DNA of 64,000 bases, from positions 1,865,247 to 1,929,246 of the forward strand of contig NC_084723.1 in NCBI RefSeq assembly GCF_033807575.1, in the 5' to 3' direction. Positions 40,345-52,300 of this stretch are shown here, one piece after another (the stretch's first letter is position 1; each line of letters begins with the position of its first letter). The notes below the pieces were generated by a model that worked only from the letters and a program-made list of their open reading frames with translations, had not been told where the DNA came from and ran no database searches. The stretch comes from Cydia pomonella (lineage: Eukaryota > Arthropoda > Insecta > Lepidoptera > Tortricidae). The position numbers and the translations under genes were made by a program.

Positions 40345-41717
40345 TGGGTACAATGCAAGTTAATAAAAAAAGCTTTTAAAAAACGCACACTAGGGCTGCG
40401 CACCGCCGAACCTTTACACCCTTCGAGCAAAACTCCTTGGTGAAGATCGCTAGACATACAGTCGGAACTCTCACCACAAAAGAAAAAGAAAAGTAAGAAG
40501 GATGAAACCACTGAACTTATAAGCTACCTATGTATATACATGGGTACATTGCAAGTTAATAAAAAAAGCGTCTAAAAACACACACACTAGGGCTCCGAAC
40601 CGCCGAACCTTCACACCCTTCGACCAAAACTCCTTGGTGAAGATCGCTAGACATACAATCGGAACTCTCACCACAAAAGAAAAAGAAAAGTAAGAAGGAT
40701 GAAACCACTGAACTTATAAGCTACCTATGTATATACATGGGTACATTGCAAGTTAATAAAAAAAGCGTCTAAAAACACACACACTAGGGCTCCGAACCGC
40801 CGAACCTTCACACCCTTCGACCAAAACTCCTTGGTGAAGATCGCTAGACATACAATCGGAACTCTCACCACAAAAGAAAAAGAAAAGTAAGAAGGATGAA
40901 ACCACTGAACTTATAAGCTACCTATGTATATACATGGGTACATTGCAAGTTAATAAAAAAAGCGTCTAAAAACACACACACTAGGGCTCCGAACCGCCGA
41001 ACCTTCACACCCTTCGACCAAAACTCCTTGGTGAAGATCGCTAGACATACAATCGGAACTCTCACCACAAAAGAAAAAGAAAAGTAAGAAGGATGAAACC
41101 ACTGAACTTATAAGCTACCTATGTATATACATGGGTACATTGCAAGTTAATAAAAAAAGCGTCTAAAAACACACACACTAGGGCTCCGAACCGCCGAACC
41201 TTCACACCCTTCGAGCAAAACTCCTTGGTGAAGATCGCTAGACGTTCAGTCGGAACTCTCACCACAAAAGAAAAAGAAAAGTAAGAAGGATGAAACCACT
41301 GAACTTATAAGCTACCTATGTATATACATGGGTACATTGCAAGTTAATAAAAAAAGCGTCTAAAAACACACACACTAGGGCTCCGAACCGCCGAACCTTC
41401 ACACCCTTCGACCAAAACTCCTTGGTGAAGATCGCTAGACATACAATCGGAACTCTCACCACAAAAGAAAAAGAAAAGTAAGAAGGATGAAACCACTGAA
41501 CTTATAAGCTACCTATGTATATACATGGGTACATTGCAAGTTAATAAAAAAAGCGTCTAAAAACACACACACTAGGGCTCCGAACCGCCGAACCTTCACA
41601 CCCTTCGAGCAAAACTCCTTGGTGAAGATCGCTAGACATACAGTCGGAACTCTCACCACAAAAGAAAAAGAAAAGTAAGAAGGATGAAACCACTGAACTT
41701 ATAAGCTACCTATGTAT
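40345..41717. repeat. 197-bp tandem array, seven units
   Basis: TGGGTACATTGC starts units at 40345 (as TGGGTACAATGC, 196 bp), 40541, 40738, 40935, 41132, 41329 and 41526, the rest exactly 197 bp apart. Sequence is almost uniform apart from a few variable sites (CGACCAAAA/CGAGCAAAA; ACATACAATCGG/ACATACAGTCGG/ACGTTCAGTCGG). No frame runs through it. The last unit ends at about 41717. Confidence 0.95.
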
Positions 41718-42440
41718 CGCTCAACACAGCATCGTAAAACTACGAGCGAGTGAAGAGATTCCTTTGTATTAGCATCGCCTTGTCGAACAAGATGGTTCTT
41801 CAGGGAATGTACGAGAAATAAATTAAACTATCCAATTTAAAAGGGTAAATTGCTTTTATCCCTGTAAGTTTCGTGTTGAGATCTATGCTGTTCTAAATAT
41901 TGGTAAAATTGCAAAACTACCATATTGAGAAATTACGGAAAATTCTCATTTTGTATAGACATTGAAATATTATTTCTGAGAATACGCCGCGCGAAAGTCC
42001 GTTGTGGTCGAGTCTTAATTCAATATATAATTAGGTACCTATATCTTATACTGGTAAGAATACTATTCTATTTATTGACAATAACAATATACATAATGGA
42101 TATATACAGATGATTACTATAACTAGCTTATATCTAAAATAGGCCCTTGAGGCATTGTACCAAGGATGCTGGCGGCATTTCCTCGTTGTATCGCAATACT
42201 GATACGTTGTGCGAGGAAGCCGCCAGCTCTTCGGTCACCAGTTACGTCATACCTACTGGTAAGTAGTAAAGTAATTTAATTCACTTCAATTATATTGTAG
42301 TATAAAAAGGACAACATATTGCTACGTCTTCTATTCCATCCACTTGACATTAAAATACATATACGGTATACTCGTACATACACGAGGAATCCGAAAGATT
42401 TTAACCACGCATTTATGTTATGAGGCCAAACGAAGGAAAA
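41718..42440. other. Unassigned stretch
   Basis: Contains an inverted pair near 42160-42230 (GCTGGCGGCATTTCCTCG and CGAGGAAGCCGCCAGC), probably a small MITE. CAATAACAATATACATAATGG at about 42080 is an empty version of the SINE-B copy 2 target. No coding sequence recognised. Confidence 0.35.
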
Positions 42441-42570
42441 CATCTTATTGACACAATGAAAAACTAGGTATATAGGTTTTTTATTTTTTCAAAATTACAA
42501 AACATTTTTTTTTTAACGAAACATATAAACCTAGTATATATTATGCTGAAGCGATCGACATCAATATCAA
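42441..42570. repeat. Copy of the TTATTGACACAATG repeat
   Basis: TTATTGACACAATGAAAAAC to GCGATCGACATCAATATCAAAG, as at 13689-13800 and, interrupted, 28287-28800. Confidence 0.5.
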
Positions 42571-42741
42571 AGTGATTTGTTCAGACTTAGTGGAAAACGT
42601 TTTCTCTCGAAATGTAATTTCATAGAAAAAATACCGTTATTTCGCTAGGATCGCAAATCTATTCTGCCCTCTTAAGGTCAATATCGCAAAAAAATGTATT
42701 TTTATTTGGTTTAGTTTTTTAAATGTATTTATATATAAAAA

Positions 42742-43062
42742 TCAAATGTAATTAGTTAACCTATCACTTAAAATGAATTTTGTACTTTTTTTCGTATCAA
42801 CTAGTTTTTGCAAGGTGTCATTTGTCACTTTTTTACATCTAACAATTAGGATATTCAGACCATGTCCCATAGTAGCAACATCACCATCAGAAAGGTATTT
42901 AGCACTAAGTAACAAAACATTTTTTTTTCCATTGGCATTCACTCTGAAACTAGGCGAATTCCAGAAAGGTTTATAGGACATTTTAGCCTTTAAATGATCA
43001 GGAATATTTCGTATTCCTCTTGAAACTACGTGTATTGGTCTCAAATAACCAAATGGGGACCA
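42742..43062 (-). CDS. Possible 3'-terminal exon of an unrecognised gene
   Basis: On the minus strand, 106 codons are open from 43062 to a TGA at 42742. They start WSPFGYLRPIHVVSRG and include YKPFWNSPSFRVN and SDGDVATMGHG. Composition is protein-like and not repetitive. The first part has no ATG; AG at 43064-43063 after a T-rich stretch could be a splice acceptor. AATAAA lies 36 bases past the stop (42706-42701). I do not recognise the protein. It could also be part of an unfamiliar transposon or a retrocopy. No neighbouring exon was found. Confidence 0.35.
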   Translation of the reverse strand, partial: WSPFGYLRPIHVVSRGIRNIPDHLKAKMSYKPFWNSPSFRVNANGKKNVLLLSAKYLSDGDVATMGHGLNILIVRCKKVTNDTLQKLVDTKKSTKFILSDRLTNYI

Positions 43063-43595
43063 CTCATATGTAAATAAATATAAAATGTCGTATTAATAAA
43101 ACCGTCATTTTTGTTAAACAAATAATATTCAAATCGTTGATGTTGATATAAATGATAATAATATGTCCTCCTAAATAAACAAAAATATTTTTCCGCTCTG
43201 TCCCAAGATATTGCAAAGCTGATATTTCAAAATATGAGTACGTACTCAAATCTACACTCAGAAGTATCAAACCTTAACATAATATAAACCTTTGTTTATA
43301 TAAGAATAAGGTTAAAAATAGCGTAAACATATAGTAAAATACTTTTCCCTGTATGTTGTTCAATAAAGTGTTGTAGCGTTTATTGAATTTTTTACGACGT
43401 GAAATGTTTTTGCTTAACGGATTGCTTCGGGGCTGTACATAATAATAATATGTATATATCAGATACTTTAACCCACATCTGTTTCGAATAGAAAAGGAAT
43501 GATGTAAATGAAGTTAAAGAAGTTAAAACTTACTTTTAAACGTCAATATTTCTAAAAAAACTCAATTAAAACATAAAATATCAATTTGCTAATCC
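43063..43595. other. Unassigned AT-rich stretch upstream of the possible exon
   Basis: No matching donor exon could be identified. Confidence 0.3.
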
Positions 43596-43640
43596 GCGAA
43601 AAGATAACGTGCTAGTCAATCAGTGCTAACCAGTGAGTAA
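43596..43640 (-). repeat. Empty-site relative of 12848-13013
   Basis: ATCCGCGAAAAGATAACGTG followed by CTAGTCAATCAGTGCTAAC; the reverse complement matches 12848-12865 joined directly to 12993-13010 without the 125-bp MITE. Confidence 0.7.
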
Positions 43641-44740
43641 AAACTGCAATCTAATTTTAACTTTAAATCGGAATGCTAAAGTTGAAATTCTAGTAGCTCG
43701 TATGACGTCGATAATCCCTGGAAAAGGGTTAAAGTGGAAACTCAGTACTAACCCGCCTTAAGTAAAATATAGCTCAACTTTCGTGAGACATAGTCATATT
43801 GAATATAAAACTGGTCAAATCGAAGATTACTCGTCATATTTCGCACCATACCGAGTAGCTTCACGGAAATACGCGTTGACGAACCGACGCAGACACCATC
43901 ATTACATCAATCGTCTATCGGTACACAATACGTACGTGACGTGAGTTAAACCGTTTTGATATATTTATTATAAAATGTCAACAACAATTTTGCATGATTT
44001 TCTCTGTGCTACTTAAGTAACTAAGTTGTGCCAAAACGAAGCAAACTTGCACTTTATTCTCTGCAAAAATAAAACACGGAAGTTTCCCAATACTTCCAGT
44101 GTCAAAACTTTATTGAAATAGCACGAACAATGTTTCGCTTCTGAAGTTCGAGAAACGTTTCCAATATTTCAGTCAGTACTTTGAATGTAGGTTTGTGGTT
44201 GTTTTTAAGTGGTAGCTAAATAAATGAGAAATATTATAGGTCATAAATATTAAAATGAATGAGAGAAAACAGTAAAACGCAATCTAGTAAAACAAGAGGC
44301 AGCGTTGAGCAATTTTGTCGATAAAACCGATCTTTTGCAAATAATTATGTTAGGTAGGCTCTTATGGAATAAATAGAACCACAGGTTCACACCAATGGAT
44401 ATGAATAAATATGAGTCATATTTAAAATTTTGGGTTTAAAGTTTTTTATTACTCATAAAGAACAAAAGTTCACTTACAATGAGCTTAAATTATAAACAAT
44501 TTCATACGTGGGTTACAATCACATCCAGCTAGTCGATGATACTTAATATACATTATCACTGATATATTTCTTGGTTTTAAACATTTTTAATGATTTGCAA
44601 TTTTTCACTTCACTAGGTAAGGTTATTGTAGGTACATCTGTGCTCCCTCGGACATGATGTTTCTTTTGCCGTATCCTGTTCTGTGCTTAAATAATTTAAT
44701 TTTGTCTGTATTTCTCAGGCAAATTTTGACAAAGAAAACT
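43641..44740. other. Unassigned stretch
   Basis: A less AT-rich pocket at 43850-43940 ends GACGTGAGT, a donor-like sequence. No frame is attached. Confidence 0.3.
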
Positions 44741-45135
44741 AGTGTTTGTAGGAACTCGAGTCCTTTGAGTCTAAATTTGAAGAACTCGACTCGTTTTTAC
44801 GTAACTCGGCGCTTAATAAACTTCCAGGTCTTTTAAGTCCCGATGTGAGTCATTTATTGTCTTTTTTAAGAGAGCTCAAAAGGACTTGGGCCTCCGAATA
44901 AAGACTCCGTCAACAATTTCATAGGTTTAATCTAAATAAAAGTAAAGAAATTTTGCGTTATTGTATTATTTGTGTGCTATAACTAAATTATTACTTAAAG
45001 ACAAAGCATTTCGAAATTTTGCAAACAAAAAATTTTGAGCTCTCTGAAAAGGACTCAAGTCCATACACAAGACTCGAGTCTCTAACAAGTTGAAAAGAAC
45101 TCGAGTTTAGACTTACTCGAGTTAGGTAAATCTAA
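44741..45135. repeat. ACTCGAGT-rich imperfect inverted repeat
   Basis: AGGAACTCGAGTCCTTTGAG near 44750 faces AAAGGACTCAAGTCC near 45047 and AAGAACTCGAGTT near 45100. Related words occur at 39900-39950. Possibly a degraded MITE. Confidence 0.35.
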
Positions 45136-45565
45136 ATTATGTTAATCTAAACTACTTACCCTTTTTCCAGAATACTTAATTATGTCTCTCTCTTTTCTGC
45201 TCAGTATGTTTGTTGTATGTCTACAAATTAGTAAATAAGTAACACGGTTCCTTTAATAAATATGAATTACATCTTTAAATCTCGTTTCATTCGCAACACC
45301 CTAGACACAGAAGGTTCTACCTCAACAGGACATGGACATAAGCAACACCATAGGAGCCACATAAGCATTGCCGACCCTTGAGAACCCTGAATACCCGCTT
45401 CTTGAAAACCACCTCAAGAAGAAATACCTCTTGAGGTAGATAACTTATTTCACATTCTGCACGTTTTGGGAAGAAACAAGCGAGATGCCCGCTTATTCTT
45501 GTTAAATTGTTGTGTCATGTATCTAAGAAGTGGGGATGATGTAAAGTCGAGACGATGGCGCCAAT

Positions 45566-46240
45566 TCAATTTTTTTTTTTTTTTTTTTTTTTTTTCATTT
45601 TATTTAGGCAACAAACAGTCTTATACAAAAAATAATGTAAACATAAGTAATGTGTTAATAGACCTTGAGTGCCCTACCTTAATAATAATAAGTAGCTAGT
45701 CTAGGAGCAGTAAGCGGAAAACAAAGTTATCAGTTAGTAACAATAAAGTTATCAGTAACTTGAGTGAATCTGTATTCATTCATCCATGTATATGTATGCA
45801 CGGGCAGGTTCGTTGATACTCCTACATACATCCACACGGGGTATACAAGAATATTATATACAAAAGTTAATACCTACAATGTTACAATGTTATAAGTACT
45901 AATATGCAGAGGTTATTACAAAGGTGTAAGTATAACTACTTTTATTAATGTTACCTACTTAAAGAAACAGTTTGTTAATGTTTATAATTTCGATCTTAAG
46001 TGAGTAATAATTTGTTTCTTAAAACTTTCACAGGTTTTATACGAAAAAAGATCAATGTGGGATACATTTATATTGCAATAATTGAGACAACGGTTGAAGT
46101 AAGAATTTGAGAAATATTTTGTACGAGCGAAAGGGATAGCAAATAATTTCTTGTGGCGTGCAGTGCGTTGAGGTATTTTAAATAATAACCTACCAAGAAG
46201 TGAGGGGTGAGAACATCATTAATTCATAAGTTTATAGCAC
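45566..46240 (-). pseudogene. LINE 3' end with RT C-terminal remnant
   Basis: Poly-T at the left (45569-45595) is the poly-A tail. On the minus strand, codons from about 46200 to 45985 read LLGRLLFKIPQ, then ...FAIPFARTKYFSNSYFNRC and SYKTCESFKKQIITHL. This is the style of the extreme C-terminus of LINE reverse transcriptases. Stops interrupt it upstream, and the 185-bp MITE copy 2 follows at 46323. Confidence 0.55.
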
Positions 46241-46322
46241 AGCAACGAATAATAATTATATCTATGCCTTTTATATAACTCGATGAGAGGTACTTTTGCA
46301 AGTTCAAGCTCAGAGTTCAGTA

Positions 46323-46507
46323 CCCCTAGTGTAACTAAATTCGATTTCCAAACGTGACGTACGCGTTTGCGTTTAGTCTCATTTTGTATTGGATTTCGAA
46401 AGAGCGCGCCAAGCGGGACGTTTTGGTAACTCAAAATCCTATACAAAATGAGACTTAACGCAAACGCGTTCGTCACGTTATGATGTCGATCAAAGTTACA
46501 CTAGGGG
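46323..46507. mobile_element. 185-bp CCCCTAGTG MITE, copy 2
   Basis: Same length and ends as 37373-37557; TA before it and TG after, the second probably a mutated TA. Confidence 0.75.
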
Positions 46508-46621
46508 TGCCGATTGCTTTCTTGTATATTGCAAAGACGAACGTCAAGCCATCCCATTATAAGATTTATAAGCGTTACCTCTAGAAATTTACTCTGCTTG
46601 AGTAACCTAACCTGCGGGCTA

Positions 46622-46729
46622 AGCACGGTCGCATTTTTATCGTCTGTCACCATGCCTGTCACGTTCTAACAGATATGTAAGTGCGAAAGTGACAGGCATA
46701 ATGACAAATGATAAAAATGGAACCATGCT
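46622..46729. mobile_element. Palindromic MITE, ~108 bp
   Basis: AGCACGGTCGCATTTTTATC faces GATAAAAATGGAACCATGCT; ATGCCTGTCAC and GTGACAGGCAT pair nearer the centre. Confidence 0.6.
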
Positions 46730-46761
46730 GCCGGTGGCATGCAGTGGTGGTTAACTTTGGG

Positions 46762-47155
46762 GTGATCCATTAATTACGTCACACAAATTTCTAGGTTTTT
46801 TGATCCTTCCCCCCTTATCACACTTTGTCTTATTTGGTCTAAACCTGGTGTGAAGTCCCATATTTAGCAATTTTGTTTTAGATAAAATCGGTGATTTGAA
46901 TGGTATCATTATTAATGAAAAATATTATTGATAAAAGAAATATTAAAAATTATAACATTTTTACACGAAACAGAAAGATAAAATTCACGAATAAACATGA
47001 TTATCATTAAAAAAACTCGTTATTTAACTGTATAGCGAATAAAAAAATGAAAATCAATTTTCGGTTACTGATGAAGTTAAAGTAACGTTTCAAAGTTTGT
47101 GACTCTGCCCTCCGCCATGTGTCTTCCTAAACGTGTGACGTAATTAATGGATGAC
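46762..47155. mobile_element. MITE with GTGATCCATTAATTACGTCACAC ends
   Basis: GATCCATTAATTACGTCACAC and GTGTGACGTAATTAATGGATG are matching ends, one mismatch in 23. The interior is AT-rich and non-coding. Confidence 0.65.
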
Positions 47156-48000
47156 TACTTTAGAGACTAAAACAAAAATTTCTTTCTACACACTTAGCCT
47201 ATAGATAATGGCAGATAAAATGGTTTGCCAGATTAAACCAGGTCGTCTCTCTGAAGGCAATGGGAACAACACTTGAGAACCCAATCAAAGTTTTCTTGCC
47301 GGTATCATCACTAACTTAGAGCTATGTTTATTCTCAAGTCCTCTATTTAGTGCGAAAGCAATCAAAACTCTACTTTCCGGTAAAAATAAAGAGGTTTTCA
47401 CAATATTGCATTTAATAAGCACTGTCAAATTGATTAGGTGAAATATTGCAAATCAGGCAATTGTTTAGTCATTTGAACTGCCTTTGCACATAAAAATATC
47501 GCGCAAGTGGCTGAAAATAAGTATTTTTAGTAACTCACGGGACTTTTTTATTATTTATTTATTATTATTTATTAAGGTTTGCCAACAGGTGTAATACAAA
47601 TACAATCGGACTTCAATATTAACCACAAAAATCATACCGGAGTATTCACCCAATTATAAGCAAACACAACTTGCTAATACTACGCGCTTACATTTTGTAC
47701 TTATGTTAAAATTCTTAACCTTAGCCAAAACAAAACAAAAAAAGCTACAAGCATTAAGATATAAGATAGCAAAATGAAAAGTAAAACAGATATAACTATT
47801 ACTCATATTAGTCAGAATATTAGTCTAATATTATTGTTACTCACAACAGTTTCATCAAGAACCTTTTTGATGCTGATACAGAGTCGAATTCTGCTTGCTA
47901 GAAACATATGAAGTTGTCGACACAGAGTAAGTAGTCATTTTATTGACATCTATGCGGAAGAGTAGTAGACAGATAAATCAGATTTTTAGCTAACATATTT
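47156..48000. other. Unassigned stretch with a LINE-like tail
   Basis: TTTATTATTTATTTATTATT near 47548 followed by GGTTTGCCAACAGG could be a minus-strand LINE tail. Nothing else recognised. Confidence 0.3.
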
Positions 48001-49335
48001 AATACAAAAGAACATACATGTGGCAAAACGAGAGTTTTCTAGATATTTTTTAACAAATAAACGAGATTATTGCAGTATTCTTTTTTGAACTCGTTTAAAA
48101 AGAAAAACTTTTGCCGCCGTTTTAATTCTACTGATGAAACATCTGCTACAGAGTATCGACAAAGTTGGAAGTGCTTCTCGCTCGGTTCCGTTCCGCGCCC
48201 TGATTTATGTGTCTTATCTCTGTCAGCATGCTCGATTATATGAACCTTTACGTTTGAGATTCGACGTGGAGCGTTTTGATGGGATTTTTTATATGAATAT
48301 TGACATACCTGGTTGTAAATTACTCAATAACGCGAATAATGAATAGTGTAAAATTTGGCATATTTTATCTTAGATCAGAAAAAGGGAATAAAACTATTTC
48401 AGGACTCACAAGGAAGAGGGCATGGAATATTAAGTAGAAAACGTGGAACAGTTAAACAACATCTACGTGGAATAAGTCGCTAGTATTTGGATAAATCAAT
48501 TTTTTACCTAATATAATACAAGAAGAATAATACAAAAGAAGATACATGTGTCGGCCTTCTTCCTTGAGGTTTTTGACAAATAAATGAGATTATTGCAGTA
48601 TTCTTTTATTGAAATCGTTTAAAAATTATAATTTTGCAGCTATTTAAATAAAATTTAAATTAAATATTATAAGACATTATTACACAAATGGACTAAGTCC
48701 CACAAAAAGCTCAATAAGGCTTGTGTTGAGGGTACTTAGGCAACGATATATATATAATATATAAATATTTATAAATACATAGAAAACACCCATGACTCAG
48801 GAACAAATATCCATGCTCATCACACAAATACATGCCCTTACCAGAATTTGAACTCGGGACCATCAGCTTCGTAGGCAGGGTCACTACCCACTAAGCCAAA
48901 CCGGTGGACATCAAATTATATTGATAATACATCTGCTACAGAGTATCGACAAAGTTGAAACTGATTCTCGCCTGGTTCCGTTCCGCGCCCTGATTTATAT
49001 GTCTTATCTCCGTCAGCACGGCCGAGTACATCACATGAACCTTTAGGTTTTAAATTCCACGTGGAGCATTTTATAAAATTTTCAAAAGATTTGTAAATTA
49101 CTTAATCACGCAAAACCTTTTGTGTACAATTTGGCATAAAATATCTTGGCAGATCAGAAAAAGTTTTTTATTTTATTTCAGGACGTAGAAGAGGTTAAGT
49201 GGGAGTAAATATTACAGAATTAGTAAAAGAAAGAGGGCATGGAACATTTAGTAGAAGGCGTGGAACAGTTAAACAACTTTTACGTAGAATAAGTCGATAG
49301 TACCTATATAGATAAATTCGTTTTTTACCTAAAGG
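48001..49335. repeat. Older tandem duplication, ~530-bp units
   Basis: Unit A (48001-48528) and unit B (48529-49335, after removing the SINE at 48650-48906) share AATACAAAAGAA, GAGATTATTGCAGTATTCTT, ACATCTGCTACAGAGTATCG and GTGGAACAGTTAAACAAC in order. They are diverged by many changes. A 70-codon frame in unit A (48134-48346) is broken in unit B, so it is not supported as a gene. Confidence 0.75.
48650..48906 (-). mobile_element. SINE-A copy 9
   Basis: Distinct variant with GGACTAAGTCCCACAAAAAG and a head ending AAACCGGTGGAC. Inserted in unit B of the older duplication. Confidence 0.8.
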
Positions 49336-52300
49336 TCAAAAATGGCCTGGTTAAGATCTAAATCATATTTGATGTACGTACATGTCCACGTAGCTGGATT
49401 ACCGTATTTTTTTTTACGAAAGTCCCCGTTTGATGGGAATAAATGGAAGTATAGACGTACCATTAAAAACAAAGTGGGTCAGTTTAACGACGTTTGTACA
49501 TTGCTTGTTTTTGAAGTCAAGAAAAGGATAGAGGAGATAAAATTGTTTTCTCTTATTTTATCGGTCATCCGCAGAAAGCGACTTTAGATTCTGCAGATAA
49601 ACTTTCTGCAACCAAACATCATCGGAAAAGTTAAAAAGTACTTTCTCATCACACTTGCTGCAAAAAGATCTTATTTCATGCAGGTGTACTGAAGGACAAA
49701 GGCCTACATTGTGCCCAAGGGATTTATAGCTTTTTTTTTTAATTTTGTCATTTATTCATACCAACCAAGTAGGTATAAAAGAGTTTTACTCTACAACACT
49801 TTACTTAAACACTGACTTTCATAATTTATTTTTATTGTTTATGTTAAAAATATTTAATTTGCTTAATTTAATAGCCGTTTAAAATATTTGTACACATTTT
49901 TCTACCGTGGCTGAATGCCGGATAGGTCTGTGCCTTAGGTGCCTAACCTGTCCAAGAATGACAATATGGTGGACGAATGTTTTAAAAGTCACCGTATTTA
50001 AGAATGATTTCGCTTAATATTCAGTTTTTCACGTCAGCAGCTCGAACAAGGGTAATTTGCTGCTTAAAACAGTGAGCATAATCGCATTTTGTTCACTGAG
50101 TGAGACAAAAACCATTCAAGTGACCTTTATATTCGAATGTCATTTCAACGTGCGGGGCCTAATACAAGTTCGAAGTATTTGGATTCTATTGTCTTTGTCC
50201 CTTTCACGCATTAGCAAAAAGAAAGAGACAAAAAAGTGCATACGTAATTCAACTGTATATTGACGGTTTATAATAGACCCCCGAAATGAGTCAGACCGCT
50301 TCGTTCCAAAACACCCTACGAGTCCTCATTCGTAATAATTCATTAATGAAATAAAAGTTTTAAATTTAATGAAAACACCATATTTTACGTATTTTATTAT
50401 ACAATCAAAACAATGAACTTATACAAATTTACGCAATTGTTACGCAGTAAATAATTCTACTTTTAACTACTTTTAACGATCTCTACTATAGTTGACAAAT
50501 AGTAGTATCCACAATTCGGACCGTATCTTACAAAGTTTTTTTTTACAGAAAAAGTTGGCGATTGAACTGTCAATTGATGATATATCATTATTTTCGTATT
50601 ATTTTATTGAAATTTCTTTCGTTTTGTTTTATTGTGGTAATTAAAGTTAATTGTTAGAATACCTTCAGAAAACATGAGTGATCTTTCGCTTGCACGGGAC
50701 TCAAAACAAGCACTCGAAGAAATATCAAACTTTGCTCTCTTGTTGTACAAATAACTATTTTCTTTATACCTTAAGCAAATATGATACTTTTATAAATATT
50801 AAAATATTATTATAAACTCTTCTTTTCCACGAAACATTAACTATGCCACCCTGTAAAACCGTAATGTACAATTTGTCATACATTTTATCATTTAAAGTGA
50901 TACCCGAGACAGTCAGCCTGCCAAATCTGATGATAAATCAAGTCGGTCTTAATCTTATTTATTCGATTGATATTTATTATCTTGAGTTGGTATTCTGTCG
51001 CTGATATTTCATCTGGAAGTTGGTGGGTTAGCTGGTACAAACTCCGAGCAGTATTTTTTAAATTTGTATGAATAGTTTAATTGATAGAAGGTAGTTTTTG
51101 GTAAATTTAGGGGGAAGCAGACTAATAATTCGGGGACGATGCGTACGGTTGTGACAATTTTACTTAGATCGCTATATTATTGCAATTACAGCTCTAAGAA
51201 TTAAACTTAAAGAAAAATGTGTTCTGGAGTGGAGCAACCTTCTCCGTTGACGTGTTGCGGCAGACTAAGGTGGTGAAAACGCGTAAAAATCACTTTCTTA
51301 AGCAATGGTGTGTTTAGACTTAGCTCGAGTGACAATTTTTCAGACGGAAAATGAAGTCGTTCACGTGACATAATAAAAATCTGCGTTATTTCTAAGATAA
51401 TTTCACTGTAATTGAACTTTTATGTAGGAGGGAAATGAATTTTACACATGTGTTCTTAATTTAATAGATGGTTAATTTTATCAAATTCTAATAGAAGTGC
51501 CTTTTCTGTACTACGTAACATACTTAAAAATATAATTCGTATTGTTGTCACAATAACGAAATAAAAAATTGATCGGTCGTGAAACTATCCAGTTGGTAGA
51601 AAACGCTTTTTGCATAGAATAATCGAATAAAATAAATAAATAAATAAATATGATAGGACATTATTACACAAATGGACTAAGTCCCACAAAAAGCTCAATA
51701 AGGCTTGTGTTGAGGGTACTTAGGCAACGATATATATATAATATATAAATATTTATAAATACATAGAAAACACCCATGACTCAGGAACAAATATCCATGC
51801 TCATCACACAAATACATGCCCTTACCAGAATTTGAACTCGGGACCATCAGCTTCGTAGGCAGGGTCACTACCCACTAAGCCAAACCGGTGGACATCAAAT
51901 TATATTGATAATACATCTGCTACAGAGTATCGACAAAGTTGAAACTGATTCTCGCCTGGTTCCGTTCCGCGCCCTGATTTATATGTCTTATCTCCGTCAG
52001 CACGGCCGAGTACATCACATGAACCTTTAGGTTTTAAATTCCACGTGGAGCATTTTATAAAATTTTCAAAAGATTTGTAAATTACTTAATCACGCAAAAC
52101 CTTTTGTGTACAATTTGGCATAAAATATCTTGGCAGATCAGAAAAAGTTTTTTATTTTATTTCAGGACGTAGAAGAGGTTAAGTGGGAGTAAATATTACA
52201 GAATTAGTAAAAGAAAGAGGGCATGGAACATTTAGTAGAAGGCGTGGAACAGTTAAACAACTTTTACGTAGAATAAGTCGATAGTACCTATATAGATAAA

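Noticed and set aside
40345..41717. CRISPR-like array
   Set aside because: The repeats are head-to-tail 197-bp units without spacers, in a eukaryotic context.
46219..46476. Minus-strand frame resembling one at 60153-60341 (shared VPLGALFRN)
   Set aside because: Both are readings through copies of the 185-bp palindromic MITE.
48134..48346. 70-codon frame MKHLLQSIDKVG
   Set aside because: The frame is broken in the duplicated unit B and shows no recognisable domain.
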